From NCBI GenBank assembly GCA_965202745.1, contig CBDBCB010000018.1, forward strand, positions 248,001-312,000: a DNA stretch of 64,000 nt, given 5' to 3'. The stretch is from JACKII01 sp965202745 (GTDB lineage: Bacteria > Pseudomonadota > Alphaproteobacteria > Bin95). Shown here piece by piece: positions 27,914 to 37,508 of this stretch. The number at the start of each line of letters is the position of its first letter. The first letter of the stretch is position 1. The notes beneath the pieces are model-generated. The model worked only from the letters and a program-made list of their open reading frames with translations. It was not told where the DNA came from and searched no databases. A program made the position numbers and the translations under genes.

Positions 27914-28400
27914 TTACGTAGAAGCATATCCTGCCTCGCAGAAACAGTTCCAACATTCCTGTGGCGTGTAGAGGTCGCAGATTTTGCCGAGGGCGTCGAA
28001 CAGGCCGGTAAAGGATCGCGCTCCGATACGGCGCAAATGGGCTTTCAGTTTGGAGAATGCCAATTCGATCGGGTTCAAGTCCGGGCTGTACGGCGGCAAG
28101 AAGAGGAACCAGCAGCCATGGGTGCGCAGGGCTGCTGGTTCCTCTTCTTGCGATGCGTGGCAAGGTTATCGAGGATCACGACCGTGCCAGGCTCAATCTC
28201 GGGGATCAGCACTTCGCGGATGCAGGCGACAAAGGCGGAGCCATCCATCGCCCCGTTGATCACCCAAGGGGCGACCAGATCGGAGGTCCTCAACCCGGCA
28301 ATCAGGGTCTGGGTTCCCCAAGACACGAACGGCGCGGATGCCGTCAGCCGAGTGCCGCGCAGGGACCGCCCCTTGTCCGCGCGACATGGCGGTCAGGCTT
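27914..28400 (-). mobile_element. IS630-family transposase, 5'-truncated, with inverted-repeat mutation
   Basis: Minus-strand fragments: GRSLRGTRLTASAPFVSWGT, DLVAPWVINGAMDGSAF, PGTVVILDNLATHR and then, in another frame, HGCWFLFLPPYSPDLNPIE (the DDE glutamate region), FSKLKAHLRRIGARSF and WNCFCEAGYAST with stop at 27914. The shift lies between ATHR and HGCW where a 22-bp perfect inverted repeat (28096-28117 with 28130-28151) replaces the expected sequence. The first third of the gene is missing. Confidence 0.82.
28096..28151. repeat. 22-bp perfect inverted repeat inside the IS630 fragment
   Basis: Arms 28096-28117 and 28130-28151 pair perfectly around a 12-nt loop. The right arm (by + coordinates, the left one on the coding strand being altered) does not match the expected transposase sequence, suggesting one arm was copied from the other by template switching. 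Confidence 0.85.
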
Positions 28401-28490
28401 GAAAACCGCAGCATATTACCTCAGCATCAACCCAAACTGAACTTACTTGGGAAATATCGGCTGAATGGGTTGTATTCCGTCATCGAACGG

Positions 28491-29270
28491 TTAAATGGCA
28501 CGTTCTTTTGATGTCTGAAGAAACTGTTGCAATCGCAGGCTTTTAGGGCTTTCAAAAAGTGTTTTTGGCGGGCCTTCTTCGACAATGACCCCGTGATCCA
28601 TAAACACTACCCAGTTGGCAACATGGGCGGCGAAGCCCATTTCGTGTGTCACGATGACCATAGTCATACCCTCGTTGGCCAAGGTCTGCATAACGTTGAG
28701 AACTTCGCCCACAAGTTCTGGATCGAGGGCCGAAGTGGGCTCATCAAACAGGATGACCCGTGGCAAAACGGCGAGTGCGCGCGCAAGGGCAACTCGCTGT
28801 TTTTGCCCGCCAGACAACTCATGCGGATGGTGATGCGCGTGCTCATCCAGTCCAACCTTCTTGAGGGCATTGTGGGCGATGGCTTCGGCTTCCGCAACTG
28901 ATTTGCCATGAACGAGTCTCAGCGCCAGAGCCACGTTATCTATTGCACGCATGTGTGGCCATAGATGGAAATGTTGGAATACCATTCCAAGCGGCCTGCG
29001 CACCTCACCCAATTCTTTCTCTGTTTGAGAGACTCGTCCCGCGTCTGAATGCCATCCGATCTCGCGGCCAAAAATTCTGATTTCTCCGTCATCGTGGGGA
29101 GTCAAAAACGCAAGCGTTCTAAGAAGAGTAGATTTACCGGAGCCGGATGGTCCGATGATGCATACGACATCACCTTCATCGACGCATAAATCGACGCCGT
29201 GCAACACCGTTTTCGTACCATAGGATTTGACCACCCCCCGGGCATCTATTGCGTGATATGTGTTGACCAT
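28491..29270 (-). CDS. Polar amino-acid ABC transporter, ATP-binding protein
   Basis: 259 residues. Walker A GPSGSGKST, Q-loop in MVFQHFHLWPHM, signature LSGGQKQRVALARALA, Walker B RVILFDEPT, D-loop SALDPE and H-loop THEMGFA: a complete HisP/GlnQ-type ATPase. Last gene of a four-gene uptake operon read right to left (binding protein, permease, permease, ATPase); it begins 1 nt after the second permease. It energises import of a polar amino acid or similar compound. Between its stop (28491) and the IS wreckage only about 50 bp remain. Intact. Confidence 0.96.
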   Translation of the reverse strand: MVNTYHAIDARGVVKSYGTKTVLHGVDLCVDEGDVVCIIGPSGSGKSTLLRTLAFLTPHDDGEIRIFGREIGWHSDAGRVSQTEKELGEVRRPLGMVFQHFHLWPHMRAIDNVALALRLVHGKSVAEAEAIAHNALKKVGLDEHAHHHPHELSGGQKQRVALARALAVLPRVILFDEPTSALDPELVGEVLNVMQTLANEGMTMVIVTHEMGFAAHVANWVVFMDHGVIVEEGPPKTLFESPKSLRLQQFLQTSKERAI

Positions 29271-29271
29271 T

Positions 29272-29916
29272 TCAATGGCCTCCTATGTGATATCGCCGCT
29301 CTACGGCAAACCCCATCTGTGCTACCAGTTCGACAAGCGCCCAATAGAGCAGGGCTGCAACCAAGAAAGGCTGAACAGAGAATGTGAGGGTCGCCAATTC
29401 GTTCGCGGCCTTGGTCAGCTCGGCAATCGTGATCACCGATAAAACGGCCGACTCTTTGACCAGAATTATGCTTTGCCCAAAAATGGGTGGGATAACGGTG
29501 CGTGTTGCCTGCGGGACCTGAATACGAACAAAAATCTGCACCCGACCGATCCCAAGCATCCGCGCTGCTTCGACATCGCCCTTGGGGACAGCGTCGAGAC
29601 CTGCCCGAAGTATTTCTGCAAACGCCCCGGCGCCAAACAGTCCAAGCCCCGCCAGACCAGCGACCAGTGCTGACAGGTGCAGGCCGATTTGCGGTCCGCC
29701 ATAATACAACAGGAACAGCAACAAAATGAGCGGAGAACCCCGCATGACCTCGACGTAAAAACGCACCGGGACACTCACCCAAAGCTTGCCTGACCTGAGG
29801 CCTATTGCCAATGGCACAGCCAATACCAGTGCCACAAGTGTGCCCAGTAATGTGAGAAGGGCCGTCAGACCGAGTCCCCGGAGCATCAATATACTATCAG
29901 CAGAATCGAGGCTCAT
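29272..29916 (-). CDS. Polar amino-acid ABC transporter, permease (second)
   Basis: 214 residues, about five membrane spans. The HisM/GlnP-type permease loop is present (AEILRAGLDAVPKGDVEAARMLG, the EAA motif contacting the ATPase). It overlaps the upstream permease by 4 nt (ATGA), a sign of translational coupling. Together with the 29913 gene it forms a heterodimeric channel in the inner membrane. Confidence 0.94.
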   Translation of the reverse strand: MSLDSADSILMLRGLGLTALLTLLGTLVALVLAVPLAIGLRSGKLWVSVPVRFYVEVMRGSPLILLLFLLYYGGPQIGLHLSALVAGLAGLGLFGAGAFAEILRAGLDAVPKGDVEAARMLGIGRVQIFVRIQVPQATRTVIPPIFGQSIILVKESAVLSVITIAELTKAANELATLTFSVQPFLVAALLYWALVELVAQMGFAVERRYHIGGH

Positions 29917-30566
29917 CCGGAAATCCCGCTACGGCGAAGGCGGCGTTCAAGCCACATCCCCAACGCCGAAAGAACCAGAGCAATGGCCACATACATCATC
30001 AACGCGATGGCATAGCTTTCCAGCGGCTTGAAGGTGGAGGATGCAATCTGTTGCGCGCGTCGGGTCAGATCCGTGACTGCAATTACGGATACAAGTGACG
30101 AGTTGCGAACTAGTGCCAAAACTTCGCCGACGAGGGCAGGAAGCATTGAGCGGATCGCCTGCGGCGTTTCGAGGCGAGTCAGTATCTGCCACTTTGACAA
30201 CCCCAGTATTTTTGCTGCGTCAATTTCGCCTGTTGGGATGGCGATGAGGCCCGCACGATAAATTTCCGACTGAAATGCGGCCGTGTTAAAGGCAAGGGCC
30301 ACCACGGCAGATCCAACGGGTGGCAGGCTGATCCCCACCGCCGGAAGAAGATAAAAAATCAGGAGGAGCTGTACCAATATCGGAGTGCCTCTCCAGAACG
30401 ATACATAGACCCGTGCGACGCCACGCGCAGCACCGCCTGGTCGGCGGCTGACCGTTGCCAGTAATAAGCCCAGTGGACTACCCAGTGCAATGGCCAGAAG
30501 GCTTACCCCGAGCGTTATCAGCAGTCCTTCAAGAAGAACGCCGCTATTAGACGTCAGCAAATCCAA
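29913..30566 (-). CDS. Polar amino-acid ABC transporter, permease (first)
   Basis: About 217 residues of a HisQ-type permease: GVLLEGLLITLGVSLLAIALG as first span and the coupling loop SEIYRAGLIAIPTGEIDAAK. The start is uncertain because only TTG codons are available. TTG 30566 (MDLLTSNSGVLLEG) gives the family's usual short N-terminus and lies 10 nt after the binding-protein stop; TTG 30620 would overlap that gene by 44 nt but has an AGG-containing site upstream. The end overlaps the next permease by 4 nt. Confidence 0.88.
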   Translation of the reverse strand: MDLLTSNSGVLLEGLLITLGVSLLAIALGSPLGLLLATVSRRPGGAARGVARVYVSFWRGTPILVQLLLIFYLLPAVGISLPPVGSAVVALAFNTAAFQSEIYRAGLIAIPTGEIDAAKILGLSKWQILTRLETPQAIRSMLPALVGEVLALVRNSSLVSVIAVTDLTRRAQQIASSTFKPLESYAIALMMYVAIALVLSALGMWLERRLRRSGISG

Positions 30567-30576
30567 TGTCAGCCGA

Positions 30577-31392
30577 TCAATTTTCTGGCAATCCGGTAGG
30601 TAGATCCATCGGACCGCCAAACCATTTTACCTGAAGCTCGGCCAGCGTGCCATTCTCGATCAACCGCCTGAGTTCAGCATCAAACATGGCGTTCAGGCTT
30701 GCACTGTCTTCATCCGCACGGCCCGCCCAAGAGAAGTATGTCGGCGGGCCAAAAGTGGGAGAAACCACCGCAAACACATCGGGACGTCGGCGCTCCGCCT
30801 CGAGAAGGTTCGGCAGGGAATTGACAACCGCGTCGAGCCGACCGGCAGCCAAGTCGGCATAGGCTTCCGAAAAATCCGTGTAAGACGAAACATCGGGCAA
30901 ACTGTCCAGCGTCGCGGCAAAGGTCTCCAGTGCGGCAAGTTGTGCCGAACCGGCCTGCGAGCCGACCGACCGACCGGCAATGTCAGCCGGCACGGATATC
31001 GAAGCGTCGTTTGCACGCCTGAGAACCGCCATCGTGGCATCCGCAATCGGAACAGAAAGATAGTAGGCTTCACGCCGTTCCGGCGTCACAGTGACCGCAG
31101 TCACAACATAGTCGAATCGCTCAGAGGCAAGTCCGGGCAGGATACCTTGCCAAGGCAAATCCAGCCGCTCAAGCTCCACCCCCGGAAGCGCTGACGTCAT
31201 GATTTCAGCCATGATATCGGCCGAATATCCGACGATCTCGCCATCCTCGACAAACTCAAACGGAGGAAAACGTGCTTCGGTACCTACAGTCAGCACGCCT
31301 TCAGATAGGATTCGCCCAAGAAGATCCTGGGCCGAAACGACGGCAGGGCTGAGCAATAGTGAAACTGTCGCGGCGAGCAGAGTGACTTTCAT
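30577..31392 (-). CDS. Polar amino-acid ABC transporter, periplasmic binding protein
   Basis: 271 residues with a Sec signal peptide (MKVTLLAATVSLLLSPAVVSA, cleavage before QDLL). The mature protein has the family-3 solute-binding signature region LTVGTEARFPPFEFVEDGEIVGYSADIMAEI, a hinge near VPADIAGRSVGSQAGSAQ and the C-terminal LIENGTLAELQVKWFGGP. First gene of the operon. ATG 31392 is supported by AGAGGAA; the reading frame continues upstream into ISAs1-type DNA but that part is not the gene. The specificity is not readable; the order binding protein, two permeases, ATPase is that of glutamine, histidine or cystine systems. Confidence 0.95.
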   Translation of the reverse strand: MKVTLLAATVSLLLSPAVVSAQDLLGRILSEGVLTVGTEARFPPFEFVEDGEIVGYSADIMAEIMTSALPGVELERLDLPWQGILPGLASERFDYVVTAVTVTPERREAYYLSVPIADATMAVLRRANDASISVPADIAGRSVGSQAGSAQLAALETFAATLDSLPDVSSYTDFSEAYADLAAGRLDAVVNSLPNLLEAERRRPDVFAVVSPTFGPPTYFSWAGRADEDSASLNAMFDAELRRLIENGTLAELQVKWFGGPMDLPTGLPEN

Positions 31393-31492
31393 GTGTATTC
31401 CTCTTTTTTTGGAAGCTGTGGGCCACGTATACCCCATCTCCTCCAAAAATTCAAGTTTTTCATGGGTCAACCCTAGGGCAATCGCGCTCCAA

Positions 31493-31642
31493 AAACCTTG
31501 AATGAGCGTTCGAAGGAAGTCGTTGCTCCAGCCCGCCTTTTTGAACTTTCCGCGATTTGACCCTTTTGCAGGATTTGCCTTAATGATGCTCAACGCAATC
31601 CGGCGCAACGCAGCAAAGTTGGCTGGCGCGTGGTCTTTTTTT
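31493..31642 (-). mobile_element. ISAs1-family transposase C-terminal fragment
   Basis: The minus strand encodes DHAPANFAALRRIALSIIKA and GKFKKAGWSNDFLRTLIQGF, the characteristic C-terminus of ISAs1-type transposases. Its upstream part is cut off exactly at the Tn3-type terminal repeat (31643), so the Tn3 element inserted into, or recombined with, this copy. Confidence 0.7.
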
Positions 31643-31680
31643 GGGTAGCTTCCGGGTGAGTGCAGAATAGTACGTTAAAG
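31643..31680. repeat. Tn3-family terminal inverted repeat, left
   Basis: A 38-bp end starting GGGTAGCTTCCGGGTGAGTG and finishing TAGTACGTTAAAG, the classic Tn3 layout of outer GGG and inner ACGTTAAG. The tnpA stop lies 5 bp inside it. Its outer end faces left. A closely related copy in inverted orientation lies at 56203-56240. Confidence 0.8.
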
Positions 31681-31684
31681 CTGT

Positions 31685-31978
31685 TCATCGCCGATTTTGC
31701 CACCTGTATTCGCCGGTGAGCAGGATATGCACCCATCCGAGTGGTGAGATGGGCGACAGAAGCTCTAGTGAACAGTCGAGACCGGCGCGTTTTCGGGCTG
31801 TGACGGCTTGGCCGAGGTGCTTGGTGTTCCAGTAGATGATGATTGCCGCCAGGAGGTTCAGCCCCGCCATTCGATAATGCTGCCCTTCCGTGGCGCGATC
31901 CCGGATTTCACCCTGACGGCCAATGCGCAGCGCGTTTTTGAGAGCATGATGTGCTTCCCCTTTGTTTAACCCGATCAA
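31685..31978 (-). mobile_element. tnpA: Tn3-family transposase (tnpA) C-terminal fragment
   Basis: The last 97 residues of a Tn3-type transposase: GLNKGEAHHALKNALRIGRQ (the catalytic Glu region), GEIRDRATEGQHYRMAGLNL, IIYWNTKHLGQAV and LSPLGWVHILLTGEYRW. The other ~880 residues are missing; the fragment abuts the decayed ketopantoate-reductase gene. Confidence 0.85.
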
Positions 31979-32514
31979 TGCGGGCTAACCTGTACTTCCC
32001 CGATGAGAGACAAAGCTGCGCGCCCTTCCGCCCATCTTTCATACAGACGCATTTGAGCTTCGGTCGCCTTCACCGTCATGGTGATGCGTTTTTCCATCGG
32101 TACGGGGATGCTTGCCCCCAGTGCTTCCGCCACGGCTTCCATTTCCACCATCATGCGGCGCACGACTTCGACCACATCCGGCGCGCCTTCGAACTCACCA
32201 TTGATGGCCTCGGTCAGGAAAGCCGCCTGGTTCCAGCACAGGCTGTTGATCATCTTGGTCCAGATCTGGCCGCGGATATCCCGCTGCAAGGGCGCGTGCA
32301 GGCCGCCCGCCGTCATCGCCTCCACCAGCTTCACCAGCCGCGGAGACTCGCTGCCGTCCGGCTCACCGATGGGATAGGCCGAGCGCAGGCCGTTCCGCTG
32401 GATCGCCTCCAGGTGAGGCCCCCGCGCAATCAGGCTGACCTCCGCCCCGCTGCGGGCCAGGTGCCCGCCAATATGGCCGCCAATCGCGCCCGCGCCGTAG
32501 ATGCATACTTTCAT
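31975..32514 (-). pseudogene. 2-dehydropantoate 2-reductase family (ApbA/PanE), internally deleted
   Basis: The N-terminus is a textbook PanE/ApbA nucleotide fold (MKVCIYGAGAIGGHIGGHLA, GAEVSLIARGPHLEAI). After NGLR the frame jumps straight to SAYPIGEPDGSESPRLVKLV and RDIRGQIWTKMINSLCWNQ, so about 80-130 residues are deleted in frame. The normal C-terminal dimerisation segment (KRITMT..., then usually H-K-T/P-S-M-x-x-D) is replaced by RLYERWAEGRAALSLIGEVQ, ending at the tnpA junction. The frame is open but the enzyme lacks core parts of both domains. ATG at 32514. In related genes this enzyme reduces ketopantoate or similar ketoacids. Confidence 0.8.
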
Positions 32515-32566
32515 TCTGGAATTGCCTTTTGCTTGTGCGAACCCGTTCATTTGGCTCTTTTTTTCC

Positions 32567-32678
32567 GCCTCCCCGGGCTTGACCCGGGGTCCATGCCTGA
32601 GCGCTTCTCACAATGTCCGAACTTTGGATTTGACTCTCTGGCTTGGGTCCCAAATCAAGTTTGGGACCGGGGGGAGGC
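32567..32678. repeat. Composite REP-like element
   Basis: Outer arms GCCTCCCC (32567-32574) and GGGGAGGC (32671-32678) enclose two palindromes: CCCCGGG-CTTGA-CCCGGGG (32571-32589) and a 9-bp-arm hairpin (32646-32654 with 32660-32668, loop TCAAG). The first is a very common alphaproteobacterial intergenic palindrome; the second has a degenerate copy at 6053. Confidence 0.8.
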
Positions 32679-33547
32679 TACTTCATTGCCTCTTTAAACT
32701 GGTACATCGCCTCAATCTGCGTGTCCAGGCCGCCGACGCCCTGGCCCGACGTATAGAACGTGGCGTGGCTCGCCCCGGCCGCGGCCCAAGTGTCCACCGC
32801 CTTCCGCCAGTCGTCTGGACCGCCGAGATTGTGCCGTATCCAGGCCTCCACCCCGAAGCCTGCCGGGTCCCGCCCCTCGTCGCGCAGGTAGCCATGCAGC
32901 TTTTCCAGCATCTGCATGCTGGTCCGCCCCGGATTGCCGAGCGGTATCCAGCCTTGCCCGTATTTCGCCGCCCGCTTCAGCACCGCATCGACGCCGCCGC
33001 CGAACCAGACCGGAATGGGCCGCTGTATCGGCAGCGGGTTGACGCCTGCATGCGCCACCTGGTCGAACTCGCCGTCAAAGGTCACGGTGCGCTGGGTCCA
33101 GTACTGGTTCATCAGTTGGACCTGTTCTTCCTGTTTACGGCCGCGCTTCGACCAATCCTCGCCCAGCGCTGCATACTCGACCGGGTTCCAGCCGACACCG
33201 ACGCCGAGGCGCAGCCTGCCGCCGCACAGGATATCCACCTGCGCCGCCTGCTTCGCCACCAAGGCCGTCTGCCGTTGCGGCAGGATCAGCACGCCACTCG
33301 CAAAGCCAACTTTCTCCGTGATCGCCGCCATGTAGGCGATGGTGGTGAAGGTCTCGTGGAAGCTGTCGTCGGCATCATAGGGGCCCTCAAAACCCTCAAT
33401 CTTTTCCCGGTCCGCGCCGAGAACGTGGTCCGAGACCTCGATATAGTCGAAGCCGAGTTCCTCCGCCGCCTGCGCCCAGTCGCGTATCTGGGTCCGGTCG
33501 GCAGGCATATCGCGTGTCGGAAAGAACGCGCCGAGTTGCATGATCAT
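32678..33547 (-). CDS. LLM-class flavin-dependent oxidoreductase (TIGR03619-type)
   Basis: 289 residues, intact. N-terminal MQLGAFFPTRDMPADRTQIRDWAQAAEELGFDYIEVSDH, then GGRLRLGVGVGWNPVEYAALGEDW, the conserved glycine-rich flavin/F420 contact of this luciferase-like group, and PIPVWFGGGVDAVLKRAA. Enzymes of this group use F420 or FMN to oxidise or reduce small organics. It is the intact relative of the broken LLM gene at 3.8 kb. Single gene next to a REP-like element. ATG 33547 and the ATG two codons later are both possible starts. Confidence 0.9.
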   Translation of the reverse strand: MIMQLGAFFPTRDMPADRTQIRDWAQAAEELGFDYIEVSDHVLGADREKIEGFEGPYDADDSFHETFTTIAYMAAITEKVGFASGVLILPQRQTALVAKQAAQVDILCGGRLRLGVGVGWNPVEYAALGEDWSKRGRKQEEQVQLMNQYWTQRTVTFDGEFDQVAHAGVNPLPIQRPIPVWFGGGVDAVLKRAAKYGQGWIPLGNPGRTSMQMLEKLHGYLRDEGRDPAGFGVEAWIRHNLGGPDDWRKAVDTWAAAGASHATFYTSGQGVGGLDTQIEAMYQFKEAMK

Positions 33548-33682
33548 GGTATGGGAGTTCCCTGGATTATCGTAGGGCCGCAGCAGGCGCGCCTCACTGT
33601 TGCCCTCAGCCTAGCCGATCCGGGCCCATACGGTCTATTTCCACGTGCGGCGCTGGGGAGTAGTACGCCCCGGCAGCATGCT

Positions 33683-36055
33683 TCACTTCTGATCTTTCAG
33701 CGGCGTTGGTATTTCCTCTCCGTCCAGGAAGACAAAGCTGAAATCGACGCCGGCATCGCCATGGCAATTTATGCAGCCCGCCGATGAGAAATGCTTCGCA
33801 TCAGGCCCGTCATCAATGTTGACCTGGAAGGTCTCCATGGTGGTGTTGCGCAGGCGCAGGCTGTCCGCACCCTTGCGTAGCAGGATCGTGTAGCACTCCG
33901 CACCAGCCCGGTTCACTACATCGCGCTGGAAACAGGACAACGTGCGGATTGTGCCTGTTTTCTGGTCCCGCGCGTCGCCCGGCCATTGGGTGTTGACCAG
34001 CACGTAATTCTGGAACGGATTGGCCGGGTCGTCCTGTTTGATGAGGGCTTGCATCGCAGCATTGATTTTGGCCGCCTGCTCCCCGATCAGGTCCAGGCGG
34101 GTGATGTGGTTGCTATGCAATTGAGTTTTTCCGCTTGCCGCACTTTGTGCTGATGGCTTCGCCAATCCCAGCGCCTCTTTGATCATCGATGGCGTGAAAT
34201 TGCTGATGATCTGCAGGTTGGCGCAGCAAAGCGCCCGCTTGCTGGCCAGGCCAGGACGGACCGGCGGCGGCAGAATGCCTGGGCGCTGGCTGGCGCAGGC
34301 AAGTTCTGTCGGTTTGAAGTCCGGCAGTTCGCACTGGCGGTTGAACAGCGTGTAGTCGATCCCTGCTGCCGCGGCTTCTCCGGCTGGCGGTACGTTGTCC
34401 ACATGCTCGAACGTTGCCCAGACCCATTGCGGCGCGGTTTCCGTCTTCCGGATCAGGTGCCGACCGATGAGCCCGGCCTTGCCGATAAGGTTGCACTGCG
34501 CTGGACGGTCACCGGCAGCCGGTACGTATTTGAGCGCTGGCTTGGAATAGTAACGTTTGGCCGTCTTTTTCTCGTCTGCGGTGCAGACCGGTCCTGCGCA
34601 CAGCTCCCGCCAGGCTGCCTTGACCTCAATCTATCCGGCACCGGTAACCCCGGTTTTGTTGGTCGGAAAGAAAACCTTCTTGCCGCCCTTGGGCCCGGAA
34701 TAGGTGTAGTTGCCGGTGTCGGCAAAGTCGTTTTCTGCCAGATACTGGAACTCGTCCTGGTTAAACCGTACTTCGTAACGCACCAGACGGCCCGCCTGAT
34801 CGATTAAGATATTGAACTGGTTGCCAAACGCCTGGTGCGTCTCGTTGAGGGTCTGGTTGGCCCGGGTTTTGGTGACCATTTGCAGGGTCTTCAGGCTTTC
34901 CACCGTATCCGCATCCAAAGCGTCGATGGTTGCCTTGCAGGCCGGCGGAATCGCAGTGCGGTCATTCCATTGTTCGGGCGTCACCTTCCAGCCCTTGATG
35001 CTTGGCTGGAAGACTTCGAATGTTTCCTTGTAGCTCTCCCAGACACGCTCCGGCTTTTGGTCGTGGAAGGGCTGATGCTTGGCGGGCTGGCCGCGCTTGG
35101 CCTTGTCTGCCGGCCAGTTCAGGGAAATGAACGACTGCCAGGAGAAGCAGTCGAACATCGCTTGCGCCTGGGCTTTGTCGGTAATGCCCATGGGGTTCAG
35201 CGGAACATCTGCTGACAGGTCTGCTGACAATGTTATGCCAGGATCGGCGCATAAATCGGCGGGTGTGGGTTGGCCGGTCTGTAAGTCCGGCATTGCAGCG
35301 GCGATGGAGGCCGGTTTCGTCTTCCAGAGCGCTGCATCTAGCGTCCAGAGGAAATCGGCGGCCTCCACCGGATTATGGCAATCAGTGCAAAAGGCCCTCG
35401 GCTGGCCGAACACCGGCTCACTGGGCAAACGCTGGTCCGGGTCAGTGCCAGTCAAGTCCGCAAACGAGAGAAATGCGCCGAACCGCGAGAGATAGTAGAA
35501 CCAGTCGCCACCATTGCAGGCGCCATCGGGCGCATTCTGGCAATAGCCATCGACCTTTGCCATGACCGTCAGCCAGGGCGGCGAGAGCACGGCGTCAGGA
35601 CCGGAATAATTCAGCTTTGCCACAATCGACCCATCCGGCAGGTCGGCTTTCTCCGGCGCTACCGGCATCGCCAATAATTTCACCAGTGCGTCGCGGGCGG
35701 TCTTGTTGACATAGACCGACAGCCACCGGCCATGCATGGGTGTCTGATGGTTGACGTGCCGGGGCTGCGCCGCGTTTTGCTGAAGTCCCTCGCCAGCGGT
35801 GAACAGCCACCAATTCTCGTTATCGGCCAGGTTGGTGCTGCTCAGGCACTGGTTCAGCCGCTCGGCGCAGGCTTGCGGTTCTGCGCGGCAGGTCAATCCG
35901 TTGAAATCGCTCTGGCCATTGGTTGTTTGTACCTTGGCTGGCACGGTTCCGTCGGCCACCCAATCGCAATTCAACCCGCTGTTATCTCCAGAAAATGCCG
36001 GCCCGCTCATCAACAGGGCAAGTGCGAAACCGAGCAATGAGAATTTCCGAAGCAT
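33683..36055 (-). pseudogene. Large periplasmic protein with two CXXCH heme motifs, interrupted by an amber codon
   Basis: The frame runs from ATG 36055 (signal peptide RKFSLLGFALALLMSGPAFSG) to 33683 with a single internal TAG at 34631-34633 after KTGVTGAG; both sides are in the same frame and the downstream part IEVKAAWRELC continues naturally. Read through, the protein has about 790 residues. It carries CTDCH (residue ~235) and CINCH near the C-terminus, two c-type heme attachment sites, and many other Cys residues (NCDW, LCADPG, CCANLQ). It is exported and probably takes part in electron transfer or a heme-dependent periplasmic oxidation; I do not know its family. A TGG-to-TAG or CAG-to-TAG change would explain the stop. 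The first 477-codon part alone would lack the second heme. Confidence 0.7.
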
Positions 36056-36221
36056 TATTTCCACTTTCTATGTTTTATCCGATGCTGGCGCTTGGCACCT
36101 TATGCCCTGCCCTTAATGTTGGGTTCATCTTGTTCACCGTTGCTTGCCCGTGCAACTTTTAACGTTAAAGCGGCCGCACTTATCTCATTGGCGCCGGCCG
36201 CACGCGCCACCGTGATTTCGA

Positions 36222-37508
36222 CTATTCGGCAGCCCGCTGACTGTCAGCCTCAAACCCCATATCCGCCAGGATTTCCGGATACTCATCGAAGTCGCCAGTC
36301 CCATCGATAATAGTCGAGTACGACCGGACCTTGAACAGATCCCCACCCGCCGCGGCCCGCGGCTCCTGGCCTGCCGCTAACGCCTTGGCCGCCCCCAGCA
36401 ACAGCCGCCGCATGCGGATGACGGCGGTGTCGGAGGTACCCAGGTGCTCCCGCGTCCGGTCGGAGATTGGTCCGGCGCTTTCCACCATCGCGGCATCCTG
36501 GGCGCGCGCGCCGTCAATGCCGGAGAAATTCTCGGTCCGCTGTTTCTCCCGGTCGATCAGGTACTCATTGCCTGCGTTGCGCACGGGGATCAGCGTGCCC
36601 GGAATGCGCTCCGCATGCTGGTTGACGCCGCGCTTCCAGTCCTCGACCTCTGCTTCAACCCACCGGCTTGTCCTGGCGGTAGGAGACACAGATGATCGAC
36701 GTGTGCGTGTCGTCGGACGGCACCCACATGCGGAACGCGCGCGCCTCGCCCGGCACCGGCGCGATCATGGTGTAGAACGGCATGTACCACTGGTTCATGC
36801 GCCAGTAGTAACGGTCCTCGTCCGTCACCCGCCGCGCGCCCAGCGTCATGCCCCAGTCTGTGTCGATCACCTTCCACTTGGGCACCCGGTCGCCCGAGAA
36901 ATACGAGCCCGCCAGCGCTGTTTTCTGAGCCACATTCTTGTTCACCAGCGAGTGCAGGAAGCTCACATGGACCGAGTCGATCTCGCCCTCCACGCATTGG
37001 GCGTAGTTGCAATCCTGTACCCAGCGGCTAGCGTAGCGATGGCTCTCCGGCACATCCATCCAGTCGAAATTCGGCGGCGCGCCCATCTTCTCCGCCGGTC
37101 CCATATAGGCCCAGACCACGCCGCCCGACTCGCAGGTCGGGTAGGCCTTCAGCTTCACTTTGGTCTTGTAGTTGCTGTCTTCCGGCTCGGAGGGCATGTC
37201 CACGCAATTGCCATCCACGTCGAACTTCCAGCCATGATAGACACAGCGAATACCGCATTCCTCATTGCGCCCGTAGTAGAAGCTGGAGAGCCGGTGCGGG
37301 CAGGCCTCGTCCACCAGCCCGACGCGCCCGTTGGTATCGCGGAAGACGATCAGCGGCTCCCCAACAAGCGAATGCGGACCGGCGTACAATCCGATTCCGT
37401 AATTTCGGAGGACATCACCACCGGCATCCAGAACCGGCGCATCAACCCGCCCATGCCGGTGCCGGGACCGACTCGGGTCAGCAATTCATTGTCTTCGCGG
37501 CTGAGCAT
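36222..37508 (-). pseudogene. Rieske non-heme iron aromatic ring-hydroxylating oxygenase, alpha subunit (frameshifted)
   Basis: Rieske cluster motif CPHR...CVYHGWKF and mononuclear-iron region EGEIDSVHVSFLHS (D-x-x-H-x-x-x-x-H) mark an alpha-subunit oxygenase of the phthalate 4,5-dioxygenase/VanA-like class. The start is ATG 37508 (MLSREDNELLTRVGPGTGMG). One missing base near 37363 separates CTPVRIRL from VGEPLIVFRDTNG, and a second shift near 36655-36680 separates SYRQDKPVG from AEVEDWKRGVNQH. The C-terminus (DEYPEILADMGF) is in the third frame. No reductase or ferredoxin partner is adjacent. Before decay it would have hydroxylated or demethylated an aromatic acid. Confidence 0.85.

Noticed and set aside
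32501..33787. A 428-codon open frame on the plus strand opposite the LLM gene
   Set aside because: It is the antisense of a well-supported enzyme gene in GC-rich DNA; composition alone keeps it open, and it has no recognisable domain or ribosome site.
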